A DNA stretch of 64,000 nucleotides. It comes from Metellina segmentata (taxonomy: Eukaryota > Arthropoda > Arachnida > Araneae > Tetragnathidae). The translations under genes and the position numbers were made by a program. The stretch is from NCBI GenBank assembly GCA_947359465.1, contig OX375878.1, positions 72,787,916 to 72,851,915 of the forward strand, given 5' to 3'. The notes under the pieces are model-generated. The model searched no databases. It was not told the origin of the DNA and worked only from the letters and a program-made list of their open reading frames with translations. Positions 33,921 through 47,900 of the stretch are shown piece after piece. Position 1 is the stretch's first letter, and each line of letters opens with the position of its first letter.

Positions 33921-36900
33921 CTGAAATAAAAGAAAAACACAGTCAACCAATAAAGCAAGGACAAGCAGACATATGTCGTGGGAGTACAATGTGTTTATAA
34001 AGTAACAATTCATATTTGTGAAGAAGCATTTTAATACCTCTTTTGTGTTGTTACAAATGCATAAAACATTGGAATAACAAATAGAACATACGATTTCTTG
34101 TAGCCCCAATGCAAATAAACATACAAATCCAACCATCACTCATTCTTAATTATCGTATGGAAACGCAACAAATTTGAAAATATGATTCTCATTGTATCAA
34201 TAGCAGATATATATAGCAGATATCTGACTAATTTGAGGTTCCCAAACAACATAATTGAACGGAAAACAATTTACTTTATGAGGATATTCTGTTTCAGCAT
34301 TTTTACCTTACTAACTGAATTGAAAGAATAACTCATTACTTTTCTCCACACCGCGAACATCTTGTAAGCGTGTGTGGTCCACTGAACTAATAAATTAAGC
34401 ACATTAAGAGCTATATATTACTAGATTATTGACTTTTTTACGGATGCAGGAACATAATTTTTACAGGTACCTTGCCGCTCATATTTGTATTTGTATGTAA
34501 ACGTTAATTAGCAATGCAAATGAGCATCCATTTTATTGATGTAAAGGCAAAAGCAAAAGAGAAAGTTTTCATCACATATATTGTTAGTTTTTTAACTGCT
34601 ATGTTATCTTAATAAATTCGGAACATGCAATCTTTTGTTATCTAATAACATCGAGAACCAGTCTTCAAAAAGAGTGCAATCGGCTTACATAGAAATAAAA
34701 ATTAAGTGAAATGAAACATCTGTCTTACACAGAACATCATATTTAATTAACTTGAGGTATCAGCAATTAAATATCAATGAAATAATAAAAAAATGCCAGA
34801 CAAATGGATAAAAGGATAATTCGATTTGTTTATTTTTGACGATGAATTTAATTACCATAATAACCTCATTCATCTCATCTTCAAAGTAACCCTTCTCATT
34901 GACATTATTTTTATTGTCGATTAACATAATTATTCGACCATACTTGGGTTGAATTAATTATTTGTATATTGAAAAAGTGACCAGAATGATTTCTTTTCAC
35001 ATTCCTAGAAAAATGCCGACATTATTCAAGCGTCTGTAAAATAATTTTTAAACACAATATCCATATTTGAAAAATTTTTACGACATACTTCGGACGAAAA
35101 TAGCATATATCCACATAATGCATGCAGAAAGTGTTCTACATGCATCACACCACTGTTGCTTGACAGAACTACGAAAATTGACTAAATAATTCATACAAAA
35201 GTTGAATTTGAGTTTTGGGGTTTATGAATGCTTCTTAAAATACATTTCCTATAACTCAATTAATAGAAATGAATCAACGGCGAATTCTTTAGCACTCATA
35301 GTTTTCCAATCAGTATGTTTTGCTTTGTGGCACTCTCGCACACGGCATGCGACATTTTTGAATTACATCATCTTTAAGGGAAGGATGTCAAATTAATTTG
35401 ATAAAACTAATTTTTTAAGCAAAATCCATTTTTTTCTCGAAAATTCCATTTAGTGTGGTATGTGCAATAACAAAGAACTTGTTTTTTAAATTGAATGGTA
35501 TTCAATACAGACAAAGCAAAAGTAAACGATTATCTTTTCTCAAAACATGATAGGTAGATTTGACAGCGTTTATTTATTTAAAGAAAATAACTGCTTTTAA
35601 CAAACTTTTGAAATTTATAAGGTCTTTAAAAATAGTTTAAACTTGTAGGGTAGGCGACTTGTCACTATGAAAATATTAAAAAAATATTTCTTAAGTCCTT
35701 GTTCGGATTTTTTGTAACTTGAATATTCTTTCAATATCGGCAAAGTTCCATTTAAAATTTGCTTTACTCTATCTTGTAAGACGCTTTAAATCAAATCCTT
35801 TGTGGCGATTGTTGTGTGTGATGGATCGGAATTAGAATTGATTAAAAATAAATGTTTATTAAATTTAAGTGAGCAATAGCATAGCGAAAAAAAAATGTAT
35901 TCTAAAGATATTGATTCGTGATTTTTTATTTTATCTTACGATCGACCATAATTACCACAACTTGTAGCTAGAAGTGGAACAAATTTAAAAGTGCAACATC
36001 AATTCTGCTCGAAAAAAATCAGAAAATAGTATTACTGTACTTGTCAAAGAACACGAGTTTCCGTGTCGTTGTGCATAACCTTAAAGTAATTCAATTCCTT
36101 TCAATTCAGCTATCCAGTTTTGATAGAAACCGCTTATCTGTTTAGAATGAGAATGATAGTTGAACTTGCCTATTGAGAGCAGTTGTTAATAAAACCGAGT
36201 AATTTTATTTTAAACGTGGGAAACAAATTCAAATTATAATGAGTTTGATCATTTTGTAAAGAAAACATATACCAAAAGTTTAAAATACTTTCAATAAATT
36301 TGATTAGTTGTCAATGTTTCATTTTTAATAAAAAAAGTACCATTATAAAAATTAAAAAAAATAACCAAGTAGCATAATTTTTATAATCAGTACTTTTAGA
36401 ACAAAGTACTGATTACTTTTAGTACTTTTAGAACATACTTTTAGAACAAAGTGGCCAAGGGAAAAGGGTGTGAAAATTAGGGATGTGACATCGATGTCGA
36501 TGTCACATCCCTAAAAACAGGGCGAACAATGTTTTATAAAAACAATGTTGAATTGAACATCGATTTATTGGAGCCGATGTTCGTTTAACATCGATGTTTT
36601 AACGTTGTCTATGTTTTATTTTTGAATGAAAAAAAAAGCACGATTGTAAAAAATAAGAAAACTAACAGTGGAACTAAGTGTTTGTTAGTGATGGCGACAT
36701 CTGTCCCATAAGAAAGAGCTTGTGGCAACTTAGCCACAGATCTCCAGATAATCCCTACGAAAGGGATTGTAACGCGCGTCTTCCCTACCCGATGGGGAAT
36801 TCGTCAGATTGGCTTGGAACGTGGTATCAGAAAGACCACGTCGGAATAACCTCTCACTTCTCTTTGTGTTTCATCGTCTTTGTGTCAGTGTCCTGTCTTG

Positions 36901-39569
36901 TAATTAATATATGTTCAAAATTGAAATGGACTCGATATAATAGTTATTATGTCACAGAGCTCCTAACTGGTAGGTACATAATAATACTTATTATTATGTA
37001 CCTACCTAACTATACTTATAGTTAGTAGTACCTATATAAAATTTTTTTGTAAATATTGTTTTCTTTTATATTATTCAATTTGAAAATAAAATATTTGTTA
37101 ATTGTTCTTATTATTTTCTTTTACTTTATTTTGACATTGAAGAAAAATCTTAGTTATAAATTAATAAACACGGAAAATGACAAATTAAACCCCCCGGTGA
37201 ACATTAATGTTTGAGGTTGCTAAACCAGTTTTAAGAAATGGGGGTTAAAAAGTTTAAATACATTGATGTGTAAAAATATCGATGTTTTAAAACATCAATA
37301 GTTTTGGGGCGATGTATTAACAACATCGATGTTTTAATTATGAACATCGATGTTTTGCTGTCGATGTAGCATCACTAATGGGCATACCCACTGATCTAGG
37401 ACAGTCATCACTTTTGAGGAGAGTTGGTAAAAATATACACATGAAAAAGAAACTTTCTTTTGATTCAGAATTAATAATATTAATGCCATTTTCACTGCAG
37501 AAGAATTAGCAAATTTTACAAGCAATAGACAACTTAAATTTCCAAACAAAAATACGTTTTTTTCTCTGACAGCAAATCAGTTCTAACGGCGCTAATCAAT
37601 GTTAACATGAACTCTCCCAAAGTGTTTCTTCGTTTAAGAAACAAATAGGCGAACCACATTTAAAATATATTAACATCACATTATTATAGATACCAGGTCA
37701 TCGAAACATAGAAATCAATGAAAAAGCGGATAAATTTTCAAAAGCTGCGAATAAGCAAGACCGTAGTAACCATAAGCCAAAGCACTTAATAATCTATGAT
37801 CAATATTGATTTAAGTGTAGGTATTCAGCTGCAAAAGCGTAAAACTTGTTTAAAAATGTAAGCAAAGGAACTGCATTCACTAAGTTTATGTTTTATAAAA
37901 TATCTAATTTCTTCGGAAAATGAATTGAATACATTTTATATAATACTTGCAAAAGCAGATATAAAACGGGAAGACGAACAGACAGACTGACGCAATGAAA
38001 TTCAGTCACAAAATGGATGTAAGTACCAATTGTATGCAGTTTCATGAAAATATACCCACCTGTTTGGATGTAAAGTGGGCACGCACATACAGACAGACAT
38101 CAAACACAGAAACCACTGCTTTTCTGATGCATATAATATGCATTTACGATGCATATTTTGATTTTAATAATAAACTTACTTAGTCTTAGTGCATAGTTTC
38201 CAGCCCCAAGCTCCACATGGAACTTTTGCTTGAGTGGTCACTTTCTGCTTGTAGCCTCTTTTGTAGGGTTCTTTTATCTCAACGAACTTACATGGTTTTC
38301 TGTTAAAAGGGATGAATAATAAACGTGATATTAATGAAGGATACATCTTATTTCAAATTATGTATGGTAAAATATAATTTTTATTACCTTACAAAATTAA
38401 AGAGAGAAATATCTTTTAAGAAACATAACATTTTAATAGTGATTCTAGTTAATAGCGTTGACTGCATGTATATTTGCTTGGCTACTTTCGTAAGATTGGA
38501 CAAGTCTGAATAGTCTTCGATAAAACAATCAAACGCCAGCCTAAACTATAAATCAGACTCTATAAAGTTTAATGAATGGCAGACATTTATAGTTGTATAT
38601 GCATTAAAGTCATACTTAGACACTTGATTTCATTAGCATATACTTTTATACCAAACTGAATCATAGCTCTTAAAGCTTAAAGGTTTCAACGAGATGTCTC
38701 GTCTATCAAAACATGATCAATTTTGTTACTGACGAGATATTTCGCCATAATGATATTGCCGATTTTCTTATGATTACGAGATCAAGGTCTGGACAGTTTT
38801 CTTCTAATTATCTTAATCATGTTTTCCTTTAATGACGAGATATCTCGTCCAACAGGATCTGGTCAATTTTGCTAAAGACGAAATATCTCTTGGAGATAAC
38901 CACCAGAGGGTCAATCGTCTCTTATCAAGATTATGAAATCTTTAAAACAAGGATATAAGACCTACTGGAACAATTGAATCAACGCATTCTTTGAATCCAT
39001 GGAGGTAGAGAAAGATGATGAATCTCTTTGTTATCCGCCCTTCATGATTGTTCAATATCTTCTATCTATGATCCTCCACTGTCCCTATCTGGCAATCCCC
39101 AACCCTGTCAAGTCTCAAGACATTCCTAGAATTGTGGTTGGGCATGGCCACTCTTATCAGGGAGGAGGGGGTGACTGCATAACGATTCAAAACATGTCTA
39201 TTACAGATCGATACTTTTGGTTTAATCTTCAGGCTTCATGGTTTTTCTGCGTCACTTCGAAGTCTAGTATTTATGTACTACAACTGATGCATTCACTGTA
39301 TCGTATGTTGAATTAAAAATTAATTTGCCAAATTTGTTGAAAAGTTTCAAAAATTGATACATAATGATTCGATTTGCATTAGTAACTAAGGAATATAATT
39401 ATTTACAGTAAGAAATGAAACGTTACATGAGCTTTTTTTTATTATTTTTTAGCCTATCTCTCTCCAACAGCTTTATTTTCCTTAAATACCTACAGAGTTA
39501 TACTAGAAATATACATTACAGTTTAGTAGTGTGGCAAGGAAGATGCTAGCTAAGGAAAGCATTGTAATA

Positions 39570-39603
<34 letters not shown>

Positions 39604-42600
39604 TTTGGGGGGGGGATAACATGTTAATTTCATCTACTTTCTATAAAAAAGAGGCGGCGTGTGTGCAGATCCAAATTGTTGATTCCTATCGCTCTGTTTG
39701 ATGAGCAAAGGTCTCGTGTCATTGAAAAAAAAATACGATTCACAATTAAGGACAAAAAAATGATGAGCGTGATCAAAAACACTAGTTTGGGTCTAGGTTA
39801 AACCCTAGCCAATCGGTCAGTCGATTCCCAATCTCATGGGACATACACTTCTGATATCTTAACATAACGACTCCGTCCACATGATCCGTCTATTTCATTG
39901 GATCGTTGATGGTAAATTTTTGCAACTCTTCTATTGGATATATCTTTTATAAGTTGCTTACATATTCTTACTTGATGATAATATTTAGTTGCAAATTACA
40001 AGCTATTTAAAATTAAATAGTGTACTAATAATTTTAGTGGTATTTATATTTAAATTATATTTGTTTTAATTTAATCTGTATTGGAGAGCAAGACAAGTTG
40101 TTCCAACACTAGAAGTCGTGCAAGTCTCTTAAAAATATGTTTTATAAAGTCTATTCCATTCCCAAAATGGAGATATGCCAATAAACGATTGAAGTCATAA
40201 ATAAAAAGCAGGCCTATAGTAAGAGTTTCAAAACATTTCTTATTTAGTGTATTCCTTGCAATTACTGCTACATTAGATTAAGCTGACATTGATATTGGAT
40301 TTCATTATTTTCTTTTTCAAGACGTACCAATTCAATAAATGGATAGAATCCGTGAATACATATGAAGACATTAGAAAGTTTTCATTTATTGCCAACAAAA
40401 TATTAAGTATTGATTTTGAAACAGTTAATTTTTTGATAGGTGCACTTCACCAAATAAGACATGTGTTGTCAGTTTCTTTGTATTACTTAAAGGGAACAAA
40501 CTAAATTTTTTACTTTTAATCCTTGTTAGCCAAAGTTGGATCTTTGCAAAGGAAAATACAATCTATTAACTAAATGATCATTTGTCATGTAGTGTATGAA
40601 AACAAAGGTGAATATGGAGGGATGACAAAAATTCTAATAGTTATAACACATATAACGTATTTGCTGATTTCGATAAATATCTTATACGATCTTAAATATA
40701 ATCTTACTTCGTTTCACAGCGAATTCCTGTGTATCCTGTTGGACAGGAACATTTACCATTTTTTCCACATTTACCACCATTGAAACAACCACCTGGACAG
40801 TACGCTGTAAAATACAATATTAAGTTAATTGATATAAACTACTAATTAATCAAAAAAGAATAACTTCGCTGCAATTGAAGTGAAACTATAGTATTCAAGA
40901 ATAAGGTGGACGAAATGGTAGATTAGTTTAATTTTCAAACGTTTTTTACTAAAAAAAGTTTAATAAAAAATAATTTGTATCAGTATTTTTTTAGGGGACG
41001 GGGGAGGGGCACGTGAATTATTATCTTACTTTGTAGACTAGGGCAATAAATTTTTTACAACAAATTATAATTTTTTGAACAAATTTCGTTTTTTATAATA
41101 AATTTTATCACTAAGGCAGTTTTTCATTCCAAGAGGACCTATTGTATTTAGATGGAAAAAGAAATAAGACAGGGATTTTTTTCACAATTTCTCAGATTAA
41201 AAAAAAATGAGTTAGAAATATATTTTGAATTTCATAAATATTATAACTATTCATTTATGAAATGGGATTCCCCTGACTACTCCCACACTATAAAAACTCT
41301 TACAAAAGAATTGAAAAGTTAGCGAATTGAAAGAATTGAAAATACGTATAGCGGCCTCATTTTGATCCAATCGTGTGTTAAAACCAAAGACTTTTATAGT
41401 TTCTTTTAGTTACTTCATGCATATGCGCATTAAAAGATAATTTGGAACTGTATATAATTTCAGACCTATATATTATAGAATTCATAGAGTAAATAACTCG
41501 ATTTTTGATAAATGATTGTTACCTTGTTCACAGTTGAAGCCAGTGTATCCTCTGACGCAAGAACACTTTCCTTTTCCAACGCATATTCCACCGTTCTGAC
41601 AGTCTGGCTTGCAAAGAACTGGGGAAGGAAATGAAAAACAAAATTTAACTCAATTTTTAAGGGGTTCCAGGACACAAAAATCGTCAAATTTTTGAAATTT
41701 TTTCATTATTAAAAAAAATTCTCTCTATTTTTCTGCTTAAAATGACGTCTAAATCATGTTTCTATCTTAATTAGAACTAGAGATATAGTAATTTTTTTGG
41801 TGCGTTGTTTTGAAAATCTAACACTCTTGACAGGTGTTGTCATGGCAACAACATCTGTCTTTAAAACTTTAAATGCGTTTTTCTCCATGATACATTTTTT
41901 CAAGATTTTCTGTATTCAAATTGTTATAAGCCGAAAACCGATAAAGTTTAAGGGTTGAAATTTGGAATATATCTTTTTCAAACATTATACTTTAATTTTG
42001 ATTCAGCAAATTTAAAACAAATATATACTTTAAAAAGTACCTTAAAATTTTCAAAACTTTTCAGTTAAATATTTTTTATTTTTTACTAAATTAATATTTT
42101 TTAAATTGCTGAATCAAAATTAAAGTTTATGAATAATTTACTGCAAGAATTTTGAAAATGGATCAAGAATATTTTAAATCTTCGCAATTTAAAATGACCC
42201 CTCTTTTTTTCAAAAAATTTTAATTTAAAATTTTTAAAAAACTTTTGGAAAAATTTTGTGTTGTGATTTCGCTTATAAGTTAAATGGGTAATCAGTACAA
42301 AAAAATTCAAATTTCTAAATTAATTAATAAAATTTCTTTTTCAATGTGTCCCGGACCCCCTTAAACCCATTAAATAAACGTTAACAATCAGCAACTAGCC
42401 CCTAGATGCTTAAGTAACTATTGATACACATGCATAATTATTTTGATTGAACAGTAGTTTAATTTAGCATTAAACTTTATGAAAAGAATGAAGATTCAAA
42501 GAATCGCTGCCACTTACGATATCAATAGAAATCTGACGAAGGTCTTATAATTATTTTGCTGTCCCCAACTCTTAACAGTGGAATATCCCAGTTCCTACTA

Positions 42601-44893
42601 TTTTCGACAGCACACCAACAACTGTCGCGCTAACATTAAACACGCTCATTCGTATTCTTGGGCCAGCTACATATTGGTCAGACATCCTACAAATAACATA
42701 ACATGCGTATGCATACCGAAAACATATTGGTGCAGATACGCATTTCAGCTAATTTAAAGCTGATGTTGAACCAATGTGTAGCGTACTAGAAGCATAGAAA
42801 ATGTGGCTAACAGCTTGAAAGACGAAATTGTGTTTAGAGAAAACTAGAAAAAGGCATTTCTCAAGCTTGAGTCAATCGATATATCGTAATTTTAAGAAAT
42901 TATGACCCAAAATAATCTAATGCTTAGGTGTTTTGTTATAGCTTGAAGAAAAATATTTAAAAAAGTCTTTTTGCTTATATTACCTATACGACGATCAGAA
43001 ATCGATATTAAATACATTTTTTATTCAATATGTAATTTATTGGTATTAACTTTTTTGATAAACTTTGGGCTATAGTGATGAGTGAAATGAAATATGTTTA
43101 ACAGTAGATTAGGTGCTAAAGGTAACTCGTACAGACAATTGACGAGTGAAAAACATTGAGGATAAAATGCTTTTTAATAACACCAATGTCCTTCAATCTA
43201 TACCCTATCGTTTAGTATCTAAACGGCTTATTAGATGTCACTCGTATTTAAAATAGGTATAATTGTATCAATGACATAAAGTTTTATACTATTTTCACAC
43301 TTAATACTTCCTTTCCCCAAGAGTACTTAGCGTTACTTATCTTTAACTTTTATCTCTTAAAATTCAGTAGGAACTCCATAGTTGATACATTCGTCCTGTT
43401 CCGTAATTTAAAAATCTCGGTTTTGTGCGCTCGGGTGTTTTTGTAACATAGATATGGCCTACCACCATAGTTGTATGAAATTACAGAAATAAAAATTATT
43501 CCGTTTATTACGAACTCCGAATAGTAATAAATGATTTTGAAATGAAAGATCTCAATGTTCAGATTCGACTAGACAAGAGTCACAAGTATGAAAGTATTTG
43601 CCTGAATTTCCTTCATAGCAAATTAATTGTATGTAATAAATTCTAAAGTAAAATTTCATTCGATGAATTAAAGAATATGCTCACGAGTGAAACTTACATT
43701 TTTCACAGAAAGCTCCTCGGGTTCCTGCAGGGCAATGGCAAAAATATGGCTTTACACATTCTCCGCCATTTTGACATAAAGGATCACAATAAGCTAGAAC
43801 ACGAAACAAACAGGGGTCCATTTCACAATTTAATAAACTTTTGCTATATACAGACAACGAAAAAACTTTGAAAAAATAAAATATTTTTATTCTTTGGTGT
43901 ATTAAACAAACTGCACTCAAGAAGATCACTATACTGTGGCGAATTCACTAGCTACAGCTTTTTCACCGAGAAACAAAATTTACTTCAATTTGATCCCTTA
44001 ATAGTTTGCTCCCTTACGAGTTACGTGTACCAATATTTGTATATCGGAAACTAAAACTAATTAGGTTTTGGAAAGCTTGAGTTATTATATCACAAATTAG
44101 GAAATTCTGATCCACATGAATCAATTTATATTATAAAAATTTTGGCGACGGGGATTTGCTTATGTCACTATCTAGTGAAAAATGACCTAGCAAAGAAATT
44201 TTCTTTTTGGTATTGAAGAAGAGCGAATCATGATAAATTACAGAAATTGAGCCTGCTATTAATTTAACGTGAGTGTTCAGTGTATTGAAATACGAGGCAT
44301 TTGCATCATAGTTATACTACCTTTATTCCAAATGGTTGGTGGTAGGCACCGAATCTGTAATTTTATTTATTTTCGACTATATGCCTTTCAAGACTATTAT
44401 TCTATACTTTAAAAGCCCAAAGGCAGACCTATAGAAAGAAACCATCCGATATCTGACAAAACTTATTCTTAAAACTTTTTCTGTATCCCTATTTTATCTG
44501 AGAGGCTCTTTGTGAAGCTAAATATAGGTGGCAATACTGTTTTTTAGGCAGAGCATTTACATATTCCGAACATGACTTCACTTAGCTTATTTTTCGAATA
44601 TAGTTTCAGCATATCGCCAATAAAAAGTTCCAAATTATAGTTGATAGATGACGGGTCAACTCAAATTAGGTTAAATGCCAAACGCTTATTTTCGAATATA
44701 GTTTCAGCATATCGCCAATAAAAAGTTCCAAGTTATAATTGATAGATGACGGGTCAACTCAAATTAGGTTAAATGCCAAACGCTTATTTTCGAATATAGT
44801 TTCAGCATATCGCCAATAAAAAGTTCCAAGTTATAATTAGGTTAAATGCCAAACGTCACCAAATCGGCGATAAAATTAATTTTAAAGTAACCC

Positions 44894-44932
<39 letters not shown>

Positions 44933-47900
44933 GGCAGAGCATTTGGCTAACTCAAGTATTTCCGGAATATCGTCATTTAATGTCGGATTCGTTTGTCAGC
45001 ACTGAAAATTCCCCTCATCACGTTGAACCACTTAACGGGTTTTACTCGAAAAACTATTTTGGCAGATTCGAGTTTCGGGTTTGAAATCTATGAAATTATC
45101 AAGGGTCTTTTGGATAAGAAATACGTAAAACGCAATCAAAAATTGGTGGCAAGTCGAGTTTGCTCAAAAGATAAAACTGCTATGGAATTAATACCTTACG
45201 GATTTGAAATTTGAGAACGTACCTTAAGCACGTTGATTCATGTATGGGGAAATTTTAAGGTTTCTTTGTTTCAAATCAAACAATGATACAAGAAGAAAGG
45301 ATGTCCGGCACATAAATTCTAAAGCTTGTGTTATTTGATATATCCCTACCCCGCTGCAATACCACTATAACTAAAAGAATGTACTTATTGCTGCACATGC
45401 TTCTGCAGACTACGAAACTTTCACGACTGTGGGCCGCGATAGCCCAGTCGAAAGGGCAACGGATTAGCAACCGGAGGGTTTCGCGTTCAAAACTAGGTCC
45501 AGTCAAAAACTGTCGTATACACGAGGGCTAGTGCATGGTAAATTTGTCGAGACCTCAAATGTCCTCATGTTGGCGTTGTGTGGAAGTCTGGAGAGTGAAG
45601 TGCCAACTCATTTGTTCCTGTCATCTGACCGTGGTTAAAAATTAAGAGGCGCAGTTCTTGAACTTTTCCCTTTGGGATTGATACTGAACCGTAGCCAATA
45701 TCTTGCTCCATTGCAACTTTAATTAACTACCCACCCCTACAACCGCCTTCTGCATTTGTGGCAGATTTCCACATGCAGAAGCATGTATTTAGTGTTTCTA
45801 AGCTTAATTCATTTTAGAAAGTATTAAAACTGGTTGGTTTTGGTGGTTTTATTGTGCAAGGGCCATGTTTGGCCATGCTGCGCCAGACACAAGATATACA
45901 GTATGAAGTAATTATACAGTTGGTACAATAGAATACAATATCAAGTAATTATACAATTGATACAATGAACATACAATATCAAGTAGTTACAATATCAATT
46001 GATACAATGAAAATTTTACTGACACATAAAGGAGAAATACACCCAGGGGGAAGGAATACACTTGACAGGAATCGAACTTGAGCCGCCTGCAAGTCGAAGA
46101 TTGCTAGCGCAGTAGAGGTATCCACTGAGCCACAACGGCCCCGGTATTAAAGCTGAAGTGTGATTGGTTACATTCATATTTTAAAGCATAATATGCAATC
46201 CTCATTTATTATATGATATACCTGTGATTCATTTCTCATTAATAATTAAACATATACATATACAAAACTATTTAATGTAAACTTACGTTGATTACAATCC
46301 TTTCCAGTAAAACCGGACCTGCAGGCGCATTTGTTAGGTGCCACACACTCTCCGCCGTTCTTGCAACCGTGTTGACACACAGCTATAGTTGGAAAGAACA
46401 AAATGTAAATAAGTAAAACCACTGTATTGAAACTAGTATGAGAATTCGATCATGTCCTGACATGTTTTTAGTGTTAGGAAGGCGTCGATAATTCTTTATC
46501 AGCTCGAATAAGTCTTCAAGTAAAAAACTTTTCATTTGAAGAAATGGAATTGTCGCAGCAGACCATGGAATTTTTTTATGTACTATATAGAAGACAATGG
46601 CACCAAATTGGTGTGTTATTTGGACGAGGTCAAAATAAAATGCAAGTTGCTTCATATGCTGCGAATAAAAATGTTCTAGGAATTTTTTTACATATACTGT
46701 AATAGAAAAACGTATAGAATATTTATTGTTAGACATGCCTGCATTTGGAATCTGGTGAGCCATGGAATAAAGCATAATTTTTTTTGTACTTGTTTCATCT
46801 CCAGCTGTTTTAAAAATAAGAATTAGATTTATACAAAATAAAATACAGTATGAATTATTTTAACCTTTATGGCAGAAATTCCCGACGTAACCCGGCTTGC
46901 ATCGACATTTATTTGGGGCAACACAAACTCCTCCGTTCAAGCAGTGAGGTTTGCACACAGCTAAAACAAGGAAACACATACAGTTTATCACCCTATTAGA
47001 AATTACTTATCATATTCATAAGTTGTAATAATATATACTATTTTCGAAGATATCAATTCTATAACTAGAAATTTCAAAAATGCGAACGAACTAGTGTAGG
47101 AAACATTACTGTCAACAATAATTTCTCTGATGTATAAATTTTACAAGCATACAGTTATAATTTGTTCAGTTTATTAGGGGTCAATTAATTCATATATTAA
47201 TGATATTTGAATGTTTTCAATGCTATTAAAAATAAATAATAGCGATAAAATAATTCTGTTAAATTTGACAACAAACTTTTAATTTGATCACGATTGTGAT
47301 CGCGAAATTATGATAGTTCTTTCTATTGTCTTTAATTAGTACACTGAAATAAACTACTACATCTAGATGCAAAAGTAAATTACATTTTCACTTAAAATAT
47401 CTCAGTTAATTTTGAATACAGACATTAAAAAGAATAATACATTAAAAAGGATAATCCCCACTTCTATGAAAGATACTCAAAACTAAATGGAGCTTTGTTT
47501 AATTTGTGAAAGAATGGCATGAAAGATTTCCCATAAAATATATAAAATTCCCAGCATAAAAATAAAAAGTACATACACATCTAATAGGAAAATTGTATGC
47601 TTATGAGAGGAATACGTAAAAATTCATAACATAATTAAGAGATGAAAGTGCTTAAATAATGTTAATTTTATCCAGCGTTGTCTAATAAATTTACTTAATA
47701 TATGAATGGACCACTCATTTCTCTCAATTTGTAATTTTACAATATACTATTGAAACGTAAATTCATCAAAATACTATTGAAATTGATTTTATAAAACCAT
47801 AAAAAATGATTCCCAAAAAATCTTTAAAGCTTAGAAAATTTTATTTAAATGAAAATTGTTCATGCATAAGTGTTGTGATGTTCTTGGGATGTAAGTAATG

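Larger units (their letters stand above)
43794..46286 (-). other. Intron between EGF 4 and EGF 5
   Basis: Rich in repeats: a 99-bp tandem array (44586-44861), (AT)n (44896-44929), a SINE-A copy (45428-45730) and a SINE-C copy (45829-46143). No gene of its own. Confidence 0.6.

Noticed and set aside
36678..37025. 115-codon + strand frame with a hydrophobic segment
   Set aside because: Lies in a GC-richer repeat block between two repeat-family pieces and has no domain; probably chance within a transposon piece.
46383..46775. 130-codon - strand frame directly before EGF domain 4
   Set aside because: Its stop codon is the TAG of the splice acceptor, it has no recognised domain and no start or upstream splice context; it is intronic.
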